Source: Candidatus Manganitrophaceae bacterium (GTDB lineage: Bacteria; Nitrospirota; Nitrospiria; SBBL01; Manganitrophaceae). From it: a DNA stretch of 64,000 nucleotides. Under the pieces are notes generated by a model that was given only the letters and a program-made list of their open reading frames with translations, was not told the DNA's origin and did not search any database. The stretch's first letter is position 1. Every line of letters begins with the position of its first letter. The stretch covers positions 62,001 through 126,000 of the forward strand of contig JACQEZ010000009.1 in assembly GCA_016200325.1 (NCBI GenBank). The letters run 5' to 3'. Below are positions 1-9,304 of the stretch, in pieces. The position numbers and the translations under genes were made by a program.

Positions 1-1772
1 GCTTCCATATGAAAGAGGAGGTGGCAGTGAAATGCCCATCTCCCCGGCGCGTCGGCGGTGATGGCGACTGAGAGGCGCTCGGCGGGCTTGACGTTGATCG
101 TGTGCTTGCGCGGCAGGTGCTCGCCGGCGCCGTTCTCCAGTTCCATGAACATCCCGTGCAGGTGGAGCGGATGTTCCATCATGGTGTCGTTGACGAACGT
201 CCAGCGCAATCGCTCACCGAAGCGAAAGTGAATCGGCTCTTTCGCTTCGGAAAACTTTTTCCCGTCGAACGACCAGATGAAGCGCTCCATATGCCCGGTA
301 ATGTGAATTTCGATTTCGCGCTCCGGCGCGCGCCGGTCGGGATACGGATGCAGACTCTTCAGGTCGGTATACACAAGCACCCTCCGGCCGTCGTTCCCCA
401 GCCCGGCGCCCGGTTCGTCCAACCGGCTGCGCGTGACATCAGGGACCATCTGATTGCCGGAGCCGTGCGTGTCGGGACCGTGCTTGACTGGGGCGCTGCC
501 GGGAATCTCCGAGCGATGCTGATCTTCCATCTGCATCCCTGGCATATTTTCCATATCCCGCATATTATGCTCCCCAGGCTCATTAGGCATTCCTTCCATT
601 TCCTTCCCATGCTGCATCCCGGGCATCTCTCCCATCCCTTCCACGATCATCCCCATGTCTTCCATCGTGCGAAGCGGACGGGGTCGGCGCGCCGGGATCT
701 CCGCGCTCATGCCGGGCCGCGGGGCAAGCGTCCCGCGCGTGTAGCCGCCGCGATCGATCGACTCTGCGAAGATCGTGTAGGCGCGATCCTCCTTCGGCTC
801 GACGATTACATCGTACGTCTCCGCCGTCGCGATGCGGAACTCATCCACTTCGACCGGCTGAACATTCTGACCGTCTGCCTGAACCACCCTCATTTTTAAA
901 CCCGGAAGGCGAACATCGAAGATGGACATGGCCGATGCGTTGATGAACCGCAGGCGGACCCGCTCGCCGGAACGAAAAAGTCCCGTCCAGTTGGAGGCCG
1001 AGGGAAGCCCGTTGATCAGGTAGGTATAGGCGTGGCCGGTCACGTCGGCCAGATCGGTCGGGTCCATCCGCATCCGGGCCCACATCCGGTAGTCCTCAAA
1101 TGTCGCGCGCCAGCCGTTTTTCTTCGCGACGGAGAGGAATTCTTTCATCGTTCGCCGTTGAAAATTGAAATAGCCCGCCTGCTTCTTGAGTTTGCCCATC
1201 ATTTTCATGGGGTCCTCAAACGTCCAATCCGAAAGCACCACTGCATAATCTCGGTCATACTTAACCGGATCCGGTTCACGCGGATCGATGATCATCGGCG
1301 CATAGACGCCAACCTGTTCCTGAAATCCCGAATGGCTGTGAAACCAGTAGGTCCCGCTCTGTTTTAAGGGAAAGCGATAAGTGAACGTTGTTCCCGGCTT
1401 GATTCCGCCGAAGCTGACGCCGGGCACCCCGTCCATATCAGGCGGGACAAGCACCCCATGCCAGTGAATCGAAGCGATCTCCTTCAAGCGGTTCGTCACG
1501 TTGAGCGTGACCTCTTCCCCTTCACGCAGGCGAACCAGCGGCCCCGGCACTGTGCCGTTGATCGTCACCGCCGTCCCGGATCGATTCCCGACGCGGAAAG
1601 GGGTCTCGGCGATCGTGAGATCGATGATGTTCCCGGTCAATTCCCCGGTTTGCGCTAATTTCGTCGGCCTCGCCCACGCGTAGGCGGGCGCGAAGCGTTC
1701 CAACAACGCCAGCATCCCTAGTGCCCCGGCGCTCTTCAGTAACTGACGTCTGGAAATAAGATCTGTTTTCAT
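1..1772 (-). CDS. copA: CopA/PcoA-type multicopper oxidase, 3' end cut by window edge
   Basis: Periplasmic copper-resistance multicopper oxidase, expected to oxidise Cu(I) and bind surplus copper. The frame stays open from an ATG at 1772 to the window edge (590 codons). It opens with a Tat-like signal (SRRQLLKSAGALGMLALL). Copper motifs appear in order: IHWHG, FHSHSG, then HPLHLHG and the type 1 HCHLLFHME at the very end. A Met/His-rich stretch typical of CopA (repeated MPGMQ, MEDMGM) lies before the last cupredoxin domain, around residues 365-420. The last motif ends at the edge, so probably only 10-20 residues are missing. TAAGGAGG (1781-1788) sits 8 nt before the start. It is the most downstream gene of the minus-strand metal block seen here. 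Confidence 0.93.
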   Translation of the reverse strand, partial: MKTDLISRRQLLKSAGALGMLALLERFAPAYAWARPTKLAQTGELTGNIIDLTIAETPFRVGNRSGTAVTINGTVPGPLVRLREGEEVTLNVTNRLKEIASIHWHGVLVPPDMDGVPGVSFGGIKPGTTFTYRFPLKQSGTYWFHSHSGFQEQVGVYAPMIIDPREPDPVKYDRDYAVVLSDWTFEDPMKMMGKLKKQAGYFNFQRRTMKEFLSVAKKNGWRATFEDYRMWARMRMDPTDLADVTGHAYTYLINGLPSASNWTGLFRSGERVRLRFINASAMSIFDVRLPGLKMRVVQADGQNVQPVEVDEFRIATAETYDVIVEPKEDRAYTIFAESIDRGGYTRGTLAPRPGMSAEIPARRPRPLRTMEDMGMIVEGMGEMPGMQHGKEMEGMPNEPGEHNMRDMENMPGMQMEDQHRSEIPGSAPVKHGPDTHGSGNQMVPDVTRSRLDEPGAGLGNDGRRVLVYTDLKSLHPYPDRRAPEREIEIHITGHMERFIWSFDGKKFSEAKEPIHFRFGERLRWTFVNDTMMEHPLHLHGMFMELENGAGEHLPRKHTINVKPAERLSVAITADAPGRWAFHCHLLFHME

Positions 1773-1992
1773 CCCAACAGCCTCCTTACCGACATGTATC
1801 ATTTTCCTCTTCCTGCCAAATGCAGGCGTGCTCACGCTTAAAAGGAAAATAAATAGATAGGAAATAGGACATTAATCCTCTTTTTCGATGGCTCGAAAAA
1901 TTGCTCGAAAGAACTTTTATCCACGGTTGCTTAAAAAGAGCGCCGCTGGATATGCTACGAGCATCACTTTCCTAAACTTCGGAAGAGAAGGT

Positions 1993-2397
1993 TTAAATTC
2001 GGTAGATGGAGTAGAGCTGATAATATTCGGTCAACAATTTTGGAAGGATGTTTATTTCAAAAAGAGGCTTTTGATAACCATGGGACTGGGTTAGACGGAA
2101 GGAAAGCTCGGCCGGAGCGAAGGTCTGCCGATCGACAGAACCAACTTGTTCATAGAGACGTTCTTTTTGTGCATTGCTGCTATAGGAGATCGATCCTGAA
2201 CAAGAGTGCTCTGTCCCTTTGGAAGCATGGTGGGTATCGTCCATGTCCCCGTGATGGCCATGATTGGCATGTGTCGCCTCGCCTGCGTGGGCGGCAGATG
2301 ATGACCTGTCCCAGGGGCAAACGCCCCAGACAAAGAACCAGAGGAGAATGAACAGAGAGACGACCAGTCGGTGTCCTGAAGGATCATTCCTTTTCAT
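1993..2397 (-). CDS. Small exported His-rich protein, probable metal binder
   Basis: Unrecognised 134-residue protein. Residues 1-35 form an N-terminal membrane or signal segment (hydrophobic LVVSLFILLWFFVWGV). A His-rich stretch follows (HANHGHHGDMDDTHHASKGTEH), then a single CSGS. Such His/Met-rich exported proteins often accompany copper or zinc efflux genes, and it lies between copA and CDF genes, so periplasmic metal buffering is a reasonable inference. I chose the ATG at 2397 over a TTG 18 nt upstream because GGAG lies about 11 nt before it. Confidence 0.6.
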   Translation of the reverse strand: MKRNDPSGHRLVVSLFILLWFFVWGVCPWDRSSSAAHAGEATHANHGHHGDMDDTHHASKGTEHSCSGSISYSSNAQKERLYEQVGSVDRQTFAPAELSFRLTQSHGYQKPLFEINILPKLLTEYYQLYSIYRI

Positions 2398-2449
2398 GGC
2401 GTGACTATACTCCAATATTATATATTAATCTAGGCATTTTCAGACAGGC

Positions 2450-3409
2450 TCACGTCTTCGCGCTATGAGCGCTCAGTTCGATACTATGGGCCAATCGCTT
2501 TTGGAGATCACAATAGAGGAGTTGTGGATGACAAGAGGTCGTCTCCATCTGAATCGTCGCATGGCTGATCCCGAAGTTCTCGAATAGTTGCTTTCGGAGC
2601 CTTTTCAGCAGCTGATCCCCCTGACTGATGGGCATATCCTCAACAAGAAGCTGGCACGTAAGAAGATATAACTCCGTTCCTTCAGACCAGATATGGAGGT
2701 CGTGAACGTTCCGAACGTATGGAGCGGACCGGATGAACTCTGAGACGTTTTCAGGATTAATGCCCGCTGGGGTGCTTTTTAATAGAACCATATTCGCTTC
2801 TTTGAGGATGCCGACAATCCCAAAGAGAATCGCTGCGCCGATCCCGAAGCCGATCAGCGGATCGATTAAGATCCATCCTGTAGCCGAAATCAATACTCCA
2901 CCGATAGCCGGAGAGAGGGAGATCAATGCGTCGCCTAGGTTATGAAGATAGGCGCTGCGAATATTGACATTCTTTCTCGAGGATTCTCGAAGAGTGAGGG
3001 CCACTCCCAAATTTCCAAGCGAGGCGATCAGGCCCGCGATCCACATCATATTTCCATGGACCGCAACCGGATGAATGACCCGGTAGAATCCTATCAGCAT
3101 AATGCCAACGGTCAGGAGGATCATGGCAACAGAATTGACCCAGGCGGCCATTACCTCCATCCTGTGGAAACCGAATGTTCGCCGCCCGGAAGCCGATTTG
3201 GATCGCTGAACAAAAGCATAAAACGTCAACAGAAGGGTCCCCTCATCGACGAAGTTGTGAAGAGCATCACTCAATAGCCCCAGACTGTTTGCCGACAGAC
3301 CACCGGCCGTCTCGACGAGGATTACAACCGTATTTAACAGCAAGGCTGCCTTTAATCTTCGCCTCGTTTCCTCTGTTTTAAGTTCCCCCTGGTCATCTTC
3401 AAAACCCAT
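2450..3409 (-). CDS. CDF cation efflux transporter
   Basis: Inner-membrane cation diffusion facilitator of 319 residues, expected to export a divalent metal (Zn, Co, Cd or Mn class) in exchange for protons. Six transmembrane segments are visible. The metal-site motifs are SDALHNFVD in TM2 and HNLGD in TM5. The C-terminal cytoplasmic domain has VHDLHIWS and ISHATIQMET, typical of the CzcD/ZitB regulatory domain. The C-terminus adds a Cys/His pair (SCHPQLLYC). It stands between copA and the second CDF gene and is separated from its upstream neighbour by about 220 bp, so it is probably its own unit. Confidence 0.93.
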   Translation of the reverse strand: MGFEDDQGELKTEETRRRLKAALLLNTVVILVETAGGLSANSLGLLSDALHNFVDEGTLLLTFYAFVQRSKSASGRRTFGFHRMEVMAAWVNSVAMILLTVGIMLIGFYRVIHPVAVHGNMMWIAGLIASLGNLGVALTLRESSRKNVNIRSAYLHNLGDALISLSPAIGGVLISATGWILIDPLIGFGIGAAILFGIVGILKEANMVLLKSTPAGINPENVSEFIRSAPYVRNVHDLHIWSEGTELYLLTCQLLVEDMPISQGDQLLKRLRKQLFENFGISHATIQMETTSCHPQLLYCDLQKRLAHSIELSAHSAKT

Positions 3410-3630
3410 AGCTACTCCTATGCTCTTAAATGATCAATCCAGTACTTAGTAGAATAAACATTTTATTCGTGAAGCGCAACCTATGCTCTTCAGTTATTTC
3501 TAGAATATCTAAACCTTTCTGACCGGAAAACAAAAGAGGTCGATCGCTGCTTTCACGGATACGCGGTCAACTAAAAAAGGGACAGAGGACGCGAGGGAAA
3601 GGGGACCCTCCGTTTTCGTGCACCCCCAAG

Positions 3631-4239
3631 CTAACAGCACAGTTTCTCTTCCTTCAGCGCCTCATACCCCTCTTTCGCGGCAAAGAGGACAATAATGAGA
3701 CCCGTGGCCGGGTCTGCCCACCAGAGACCATAGAGATAGTTCAGCCCTAACCCAATGAGCAGAGCAATCGACAGAAAAACGCACGCGAGCGTCTGTTTAG
3801 AATCCGCAATGACGCTTCGACTCTTCATTCTCCGTCCTGTCTGGTTTTTAAAATAAAACAAAACTGGCATAATCACGACAGAGAGAAGAGCAATAACGAT
3901 CCCGAAGAGGCTTGGAGCGGCTGCTTCGCGGCGGATTAATTTCTCGACCGATTCATAGGTGACATAAGCCGCTAGTATGAGAAAGGCATATCCTACGCCC
4001 CGAATGGCTCTGGCCTCGCGCAGCTCTTCTTCCTTTTCGGTCATTGCACGGTTTCTGTAAAACCTCCATATGATAATGCTGCCGGAGAACGACTCGATAA
4101 AGCTATCGAGACCGAATCCTAGAAGGGCTACGCTCCCAGCAATGAGCCCCGCCGCAATCGAGGCCACCCCTTCGAGAAGGTTGTACCCGACGGTCACATA
4201 GGCTAACCAGAGCGCCCTCCTTTGAAGCGTTACATTCAT
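3631..4239 (-). CDS. Short CDF-superfamily cation transporter
   Basis: A 202-residue membrane protein of the cation-efflux fold. It has five or six hydrophobic segments and the two acidic metal-site motifs FGLDSFIES and IADSKQT, but no cytoplasmic C-terminal domain. Length and motifs match the short cation transporters found near heavy-metal RND operons. The start is the ATG at 4239 with AGGAAATTAT in front; an in-frame extension upstream would overlap the next gene and has no such composition. The C-terminus ends in LCC, which might add metal ligands. Substrate unknown. Confidence 0.8.
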   Translation of the reverse strand: MNVTLQRRALWLAYVTVGYNLLEGVASIAAGLIAGSVALLGFGLDSFIESFSGSIIIWRFYRNRAMTEKEEELREARAIRGVGYAFLILAAYVTYESVEKLIRREAAAPSLFGIVIALLSVVIMPVLFYFKNQTGRRMKSRSVIADSKQTLACVFLSIALLIGLGLNYLYGLWWADPATGLIIVLFAAKEGYEALKEEKLCC

Positions 4240-4363
4240 ATAATTTCCTGCCTCCCCGCCAGGTTCCTGCACTCCTCTACGACGTCCTTCGGAATTATTT
4301 TCAAAGCCACAATTACTAGAATTAGAGTGGTTCCGATTATCTTTAGATGCTCCATGGCCATTT

Positions 4364-5272
4364 TTAATTACTCCTATTTCTTGGAAATCCAATCCGATGG
4401 CCAGGGGGGACCGCGACCTGAAGCGTCGTATGGGTAATCTGAAACTGGTCGGAGAGGAGCCCTTCAAGGGATTGTTGGACTGCGGGCCAGTCCTGAAGTT
4501 TGGAGATCGTCACATGAGCGCTTAAGGCATACTTTCCCGAAGTCAACGTCCAGACGTGCAGATCATGAACCTCCTCCACTCCTTCCATCGCCGCCATCGC
4601 CCGGCCGACCTCGCTCAAATCGATATGCTCCGGAACGGCTTCCAGCAATACATTGACGGCCTGCTTGAGAAGACTCCACGTTCGGGGGAGAATAAAGAGA
4701 CCGATGCCGGCGCTGATTAACGGGTCGGCGAGTTTCCAACCAGTCGTCAGTATCATCAGCGCGGCAAGGATGACTCCGACGGAGCTGAGCATATCGCTGA
4801 GCGCCTCCAGATAGGCCCCTTTCATATTAATGCTCTCTTTAGAACCGGCGTGCAACAGCCGCATGCCGACGACATTGACGATCAGCCCGACGACGGCCAC
4901 ACCCATCATGGGTAGCGCCAGGACCTCCGGAGGATCGATGAATCGCCGATAGGCCTCGTAGAGAATATAGAACGAAATAAAAATCAGGATGACCGCATTG
5001 AGGAGCGCGCCCAAAATCTCGACCCGATAGTAGCCATAGCTCTTCTGCGGCGTCGGAGGGCGTTGGGCAAACCACATGGCGAAGAGGGAAATCGCCAGCC
5101 CTCCGACGTCGGTCAGCATATGTCCTGCGTCGGCCAGAAGGGCCAAGCTACCTGTCAAAAGCCCCCCGATGACTTCTATAATTAGATAGCCAAGGGTGAT
5201 TGAGAAAACGATGAAGAGTCGCTTTCGATACCCGGATCGTTCATCGATATTGATTTCAGTGGTTGTCTCCAT
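4364..5272 (-). CDS. czcD: CzcD/ZitB-type CDF zinc transporter
   Basis: A 302-residue inner-membrane proton-driven zinc, cobalt or cadmium exporter. TM2 carries DAGHMLTD. TM5 carries EALSDML, with Glu where many CDF proteins have His, a variant I associate with CzcD-like members. The cytoplasmic domain contains VHDLHVWTLTSGK and ITHTTLQV. The start overlaps the end of the DUF2231 gene by 17 bp, so it is translated as part of the RND operon (outer membrane factor, adaptor, RND pump, PII, DUF2231, CDF). It would lower cytoplasmic metal while the RND pump clears the periplasm. Confidence 0.92.
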   Translation of the reverse strand: METTTEINIDERSGYRKRLFIVFSITLGYLIIEVIGGLLTGSLALLADAGHMLTDVGGLAISLFAMWFAQRPPTPQKSYGYYRVEILGALLNAVILIFISFYILYEAYRRFIDPPEVLALPMMGVAVVGLIVNVVGMRLLHAGSKESINMKGAYLEALSDMLSSVGVILAALMILTTGWKLADPLISAGIGLFILPRTWSLLKQAVNVLLEAVPEHIDLSEVGRAMAAMEGVEEVHDLHVWTLTSGKYALSAHVTISKLQDWPAVQQSLEGLLSDQFQITHTTLQVAVPPGHRIGFPRNRSN

Positions 5273-5780
5273 GGTCGGATCCTTCCGGCGCCGCTTTAAG
5301 GATTTCGGGGTTCACCCCCGTTCCAAACTCAAACACCAAGCGCGCCCCCCTATCGGCTCCCAACGCGACCAGCGCCGAAAAGATAACCAATCCCGCGAGA
5401 AGTCGCCAGCGATGGGAAGCCCACTTGCCCTTATGATTGATCCAAGAAAGATAACTGGAGAGAAGTATCCCGAGCAGCGTAACAGCCACCATCCAGTTCC
5501 GGTGAACGTGGATAAAGTCATGGCCGGGGGCTGCATGACCACGTGGATCAGTCGCTGCAATCGTATTTGCAGCAATAAATCCGGTCGAGAGAGTGACGAT
5601 TGCCGCAAGCGTTCCTAGATATAACATCCAGGTTGCGACGAAGTGGAATTTCTCATTCCACAGAACGGCGAATCCTTCCATAGCGAGCGCCCCCAAAAGA
5701 AAGGCGATCGGAAAATGGACAAACATGGGGTGAATGTTCTGAAGAGATGCTAGACCCGGGAGCGCTGTTTCCATTTTCAT
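5256..5780 (-). CDS. DUF2231-family membrane protein
   Basis: A 174-residue integral membrane protein. It opens with the family signature NIHPMFVHFPIAFLLGALA, then shows three further hydrophobic segments and a His-rich loop (DPRGHAAPGHDFIHVHRN). Proteins of this family often have redox or haem-like His patterns, but the function is not established. It sits 3 bp after the PII-like gene and overlaps the CDF gene downstream, so it is part of the metal-efflux operon. The C-terminal tail is soluble and ends SDHGDNH. Confidence 0.85.
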   Translation of the reverse strand: MKMETALPGLASLQNIHPMFVHFPIAFLLGALAMEGFAVLWNEKFHFVATWMLYLGTLAAIVTLSTGFIAANTIAATDPRGHAAPGHDFIHVHRNWMVAVTLLGILLSSYLSWINHKGKWASHRWRLLAGLVIFSALVALGADRGARLVFEFGTGVNPEILKAAPEGSDHGDNH

Positions 5781-5783
5781 CCT

Positions 5784-6134
5784 CTATTTTTCCGGCTCCA
5801 TTGCGGCGTTGCCCTTTTCTCCGGTCTTGATCCGGACGATCGCCTCCACCGGGGTGACGAAGACCAGTCCGTCCCCCTGACGGCCGGTGTGAGCCGCCTG
5901 CGCAATGATCGCCGCCGCTTTCTTCGCCTGTCCGTCGGCGCAGACGAGTTCCAGCTTGATGACATCCATGTATTTCTGCGCCAGCTCGAGAGAGTATTTG
6001 TACGCCTCCTCGTGAAGTCCTGATGTGATCCCGCGGACATCAATTAGGGTCATGTCGGTAAAACCCTCCCGCTCCAATGCCTCGATCACCTGATTGACCC
6101 GCTGATGCTTAATGTATGCTTTAACTTCTTTCAT
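5784..6134 (-). CDS. PII-like signalling protein of the metal-efflux operon
   Basis: A 116-residue PII/GlnB-fold protein. The start MKEVKAYIKHQRVNQVIEAL, the mid-region GITSG and the end DGLVFVTPVEAIVRIKTGE correspond to the PII core and its C-terminal nucleotide-loop strand. The T-loop is short and lacks the uridylylated Tyr context of GlnB/GlnK, so it is not a nitrogen PII. It overlaps the RND pump gene by 14 bp. PII-like proteins fused or linked to heavy-metal RND systems are known as a family, and metal or nucleotide sensing at the membrane is the likely role. Confidence 0.85.
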   Translation of the reverse strand: MKEVKAYIKHQRVNQVIEALEREGFTDMTLIDVRGITSGLHEEAYKYSLELAQKYMDVIKLELVCADGQAKKAAAIIAQAAHTGRQGDGLVFVTPVEAIVRIKTGEKGNAAMEPEK

Positions 6135-9100
6135 GGCTCACCTCCTCACGACTACCGGACTTCAGAGCGATTCCATCTTCCCTTCTTCCGTTTTCTCCCT
6201 CTTTTCCTTGACGACGCTCTTCAAACCAGGAGTAGAGGGAGGGAAGAACCAAAAGGGTTAAAAGAGTGGAAGAGATCAAACCTCCGATCACCACTGTCGC
6301 AAGCGGCTTCTGAATTTCGGAGCCGGGGCCTGTGGCGAAGAGCATCGGGATCAGCCCCAAAATTGCCACGGTGGCGGTCATCAGCACCGGCCGCAGCCGC
6401 CGTTCGCATCCTTGGAGGACCGCCTCCCGAACCGGAACTCCCTCTTCGACAAGCTGATTCATATATGTGACCAGAACCACCCCGTTTAACACCGCGACTC
6501 CCAAAAGAGAGATAAATCCGACCGAGGCGGGCACCGAAAGATAAAGTCCGGAGAAAAATAACCCCAAGATCCCCCCAATGAGGGCGAGCGGCAGGTTCAC
6601 GACGATCAATCCCGCGTAGCGGAAGGAGTTGAACGTCATATAAAGAAGAAAGAAGATCAGTCCGATCGTAAGGGGAACGATGATCGAAAGCCGCTTCGTC
6701 GCCCGCTGCTGGTTCTCGAAGGCTCCCCCCCAGGTGATGTAATACCCTTCCGGCAGCTTCACCTGTGTCCGAATGTTCTGCTGCGCCTCGGCAACGAGGC
6801 TTCCAATATCCCGGCCCTCCACATTCAACTCCACGACGATCCGCCGTTTGCTGTTCTCCCGAGTGATCTGCACCGGGCCTTCCGTCAGGGAGAGTTTGGC
6901 CAGTTCGGAAAGAGGAATGCGCGCCCCGCTCGGGCTGCTGATCAGGATATTGCTCATTGCCTCCAGGCTGTTTCTCTTTTCCTCGGGAAGCCGCAGAATC
7001 AAGTCAAAACGCCGCTCTCCCTCAAAAATTTCGGTCGCTTCCTTCCCTCCGATAGCGGTCTCAATGATTTCCTGAACATCGGCGACATTGATCCCATAGC
7101 GCGCGATCTTCCGCCGGTCGGCCTCAATCGTAATGTATGGCTGGCCCGCCGTCTGTTCGACTCGCAGATCGGTGACCCCTTTTACTTTCGAGACCACCCG
7201 CGCGATCTCCTCGGCTTTTGTCTTCAGCAGATCCAAGTCATCGCCGAAGAGCTTGATGGCGATCTGCGATTTGACCCCGGAGATCAATTCATCGACCCGC
7301 AGCGCAATCGGCTGTGTGATATTGTAGGCGACTCCGGGAATCTTTTCGAGCTCTACCCGAATTTTCTCGATCAATTCCTCTTTCGTTTTGGCGCTCTTCC
7401 ATTCCTTCTTGGGTTTGAGAACCACAATCGGATCGCTGACATTCGGCCCCATCGGGTCGGTGGCGATCTCGGCCGAGCCGATTTTCGAAACAACCGTTTC
7501 CACCTCCGGAAAACTCAGCAACGCCTGTTGGACCTTTTTCTCCATTTCGATCGATTCGGGCAAAGAAATGCTTGGAAGCCGGATCACCTGGGTGGTCAGC
7601 GAACCTTCATCCAAAGCGGGGATAAATTCGGTCCCCAGGAAAGGTACGAGGGCGAGGCTGCCGACCAGAAAAAGGAGGGCGGTCAAGACAACCCAGGCGC
7701 GATGTCCTAACGACCAGGTCAAGAGCGGCACGTAGACTTTTTTTGCCCAATGGACGAGCAGGCTCTCCTTTTCTTCTCCCCCCTTCTGGAATAATAAACA
7801 AAGAACCGGCACGACCGACATGGAGAGAAAAAGAGACGAGATGAGCGCGATGACGACTGTGAATGCGAGCGGCGCAAACATCTTCCCTTCCATCCCTTGA
7901 AGGGCCATGATCGGGATGAAGGTGATCGCGATGATCAGCTCTCCGAAGAGGCTCGGTTTTCGGACCTCCAGAATCGCCCGCAGGACGGTATGCAACTTAT
8001 TCTTCTCCGCGTCCGGACGGTCCGAAAGATGACTCTGGACATTTTCGACTTGAATGATGGCGGCGTCGACCACCATCCCGAGCGAGATCGCCAGCCCCCC
8101 CAACGACATCAGGTTGGCGGTGAGTCCCGTCTTCCACATGACAATAAATGTGGAAAGGACCGCAAGCGGAAGGGTGAGCGCCACAACCAAGGCCCCTCTG
8201 AAGTTCCGCAAAAAAAGATAAAGGACAATGACGACCAGAACCGCCCCTTCTTCTAAGGCCCGCGTAACGGTCTCCAGACTTTTCTCAACGAGCTCGGTCC
8301 GATCGTAGAACGGTTTGATGGTCACCCCGCCGGGGAGCGTCTTGTTGCGGTTGATTTCCTCGACCTTCCGCGTTACACCGGCGACAACCTCTTTCCCGCT
8401 CCCGCCCCGGATCATCATCACGATCCCGGCGACCGCTTCTCCCTTGCCGTCCTTTACAAGAGCGCCCTGACGTACCCCTACGCCAATCCTCACCTCGGCG
8501 ACGTCTCTGATGAAGACCGGCGTTCCCTTGTCGGCTTTGACCACGATGTCGCGGATATCCTGGAGGTCTTTGATCATCCCGACCCCTCGGATCAGATAGC
8601 GCTCCGAGGAATGCTCCAGGATGTTTCCACCCGCGTTGGTGTTGTTTCGGGAGACGCTCTCGAAAACCTCCCGCAGGGTCAGATCATATTTCTTGAGCCG
8701 GTCCGGATCGATCAGGACCTGATACTGCTTTACATGTCCGCCGAATGCGTTGACGTCGGTGACGCCAGGGACGGTCTTGAGGATCGGACGGACGATCCAG
8801 TCCTCGATCGTCCGGAGGTCCATCAAGTCTTCCTCCTGATCGGAAGGGCGAGCCGCTCCGGAAGGCCTTTCCAAAGTATATTGATAGACCTCGCCCAAAC
8901 CGGTCGAGATTGGACCCATCGCCGGCTCCGCGCCGGCCGGAAGTTTTTCCTTCGCCTGGATGAGACGCTCTAAAATGAGCTGCCGGGCGAAATAGATATC
9001 GACATCATCTTCAAAAACCACGGTGACCATGGAAAGCCCGAATTTGGAGAGGGAGCGGAGTTCGACCAACTTTGGAAGTCCAGTCATCTGGACCTCAATA

Positions 9101-9303
9101 GGATAAGTGATGAACTGCTCCACCTCCACCGGGGAGCGGCCCGGGGCCTCGGTAATGACCTGAACCTGGATATTGGTCACGTCCGGGAAGGCGTCGATCG
9201 GGATTGAGTGAAAAGCATAGAGACCGAAGCCAACCAGAAGGAAAGTGGCAATGAGGATGAGCATTTTCTGCCGTAAGGCAAATTCAATAACTCGATCGAT
9301 CAT
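6121..9303 (-). CDS. cusA: CusA/CzcA-family heavy-metal RND efflux pump
   Basis: A 1060-residue inner-membrane proton-driven pump that moves metal ions through the adaptor and outer membrane channel. It has twelve transmembrane segments in the usual 1+5+1+5 layout and two large periplasmic loops. N-terminal signatures include IPIDAFPDVTNIQVQV, APGRSPVEVEQFITYPIE and LRSLSKFGLSMVTVVFEDD. The TM4 site reads GMVVDAAIIQVEN. This is closer to the single-Asp motif of Cu/Ag pumps (CusA) than to the DFGxxxDGA motif of CzcA, so monovalent metal is possible, though neighbouring CDF genes argue for Zn/Co. It follows the adaptor gene after 1 bp. Confidence 0.95.
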   Translation of the reverse strand: MIDRVIEFALRQKMLILIATFLLVGFGLYAFHSIPIDAFPDVTNIQVQVITEAPGRSPVEVEQFITYPIEVQMTGLPKLVELRSLSKFGLSMVTVVFEDDVDIYFARQLILERLIQAKEKLPAGAEPAMGPISTGLGEVYQYTLERPSGAARPSDQEEDLMDLRTIEDWIVRPILKTVPGVTDVNAFGGHVKQYQVLIDPDRLKKYDLTLREVFESVSRNNTNAGGNILEHSSERYLIRGVGMIKDLQDIRDIVVKADKGTPVFIRDVAEVRIGVGVRQGALVKDGKGEAVAGIVMMIRGGSGKEVVAGVTRKVEEINRNKTLPGGVTIKPFYDRTELVEKSLETVTRALEEGAVLVVIVLYLFLRNFRGALVVALTLPLAVLSTFIVMWKTGLTANLMSLGGLAISLGMVVDAAIIQVENVQSHLSDRPDAEKNKLHTVLRAILEVRKPSLFGELIIAITFIPIMALQGMEGKMFAPLAFTVVIALISSLFLSMSVVPVLCLLFQKGGEEKESLLVHWAKKVYVPLLTWSLGHRAWVVLTALLFLVGSLALVPFLGTEFIPALDEGSLTTQVIRLPSISLPESIEMEKKVQQALLSFPEVETVVSKIGSAEIATDPMGPNVSDPIVVLKPKKEWKSAKTKEELIEKIRVELEKIPGVAYNITQPIALRVDELISGVKSQIAIKLFGDDLDLLKTKAEEIARVVSKVKGVTDLRVEQTAGQPYITIEADRRKIARYGINVADVQEIIETAIGGKEATEIFEGERRFDLILRLPEEKRNSLEAMSNILISSPSGARIPLSELAKLSLTEGPVQITRENSKRRIVVELNVEGRDIGSLVAEAQQNIRTQVKLPEGYYITWGGAFENQQRATKRLSIIVPLTIGLIFFLLYMTFNSFRYAGLIVVNLPLALIGGILGLFFSGLYLSVPASVGFISLLGVAVLNGVVLVTYMNQLVEEGVPVREAVLQGCERRLRPVLMTATVAILGLIPMLFATGPGSEIQKPLATVVIGGLISSTLLTLLVLPSLYSWFEERRQGKEGENGRREDGIALKSGSREEVSHERS

Positions 9304-9304
9304 G

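Noticed and set aside
102-899. A 265-codon plus-strand frame in the first kilobase
   Set aside because: It is the antisense shadow of the copA frame, which is open from 1772 to the edge and carries all copper motifs. The plus frame has no family motif.
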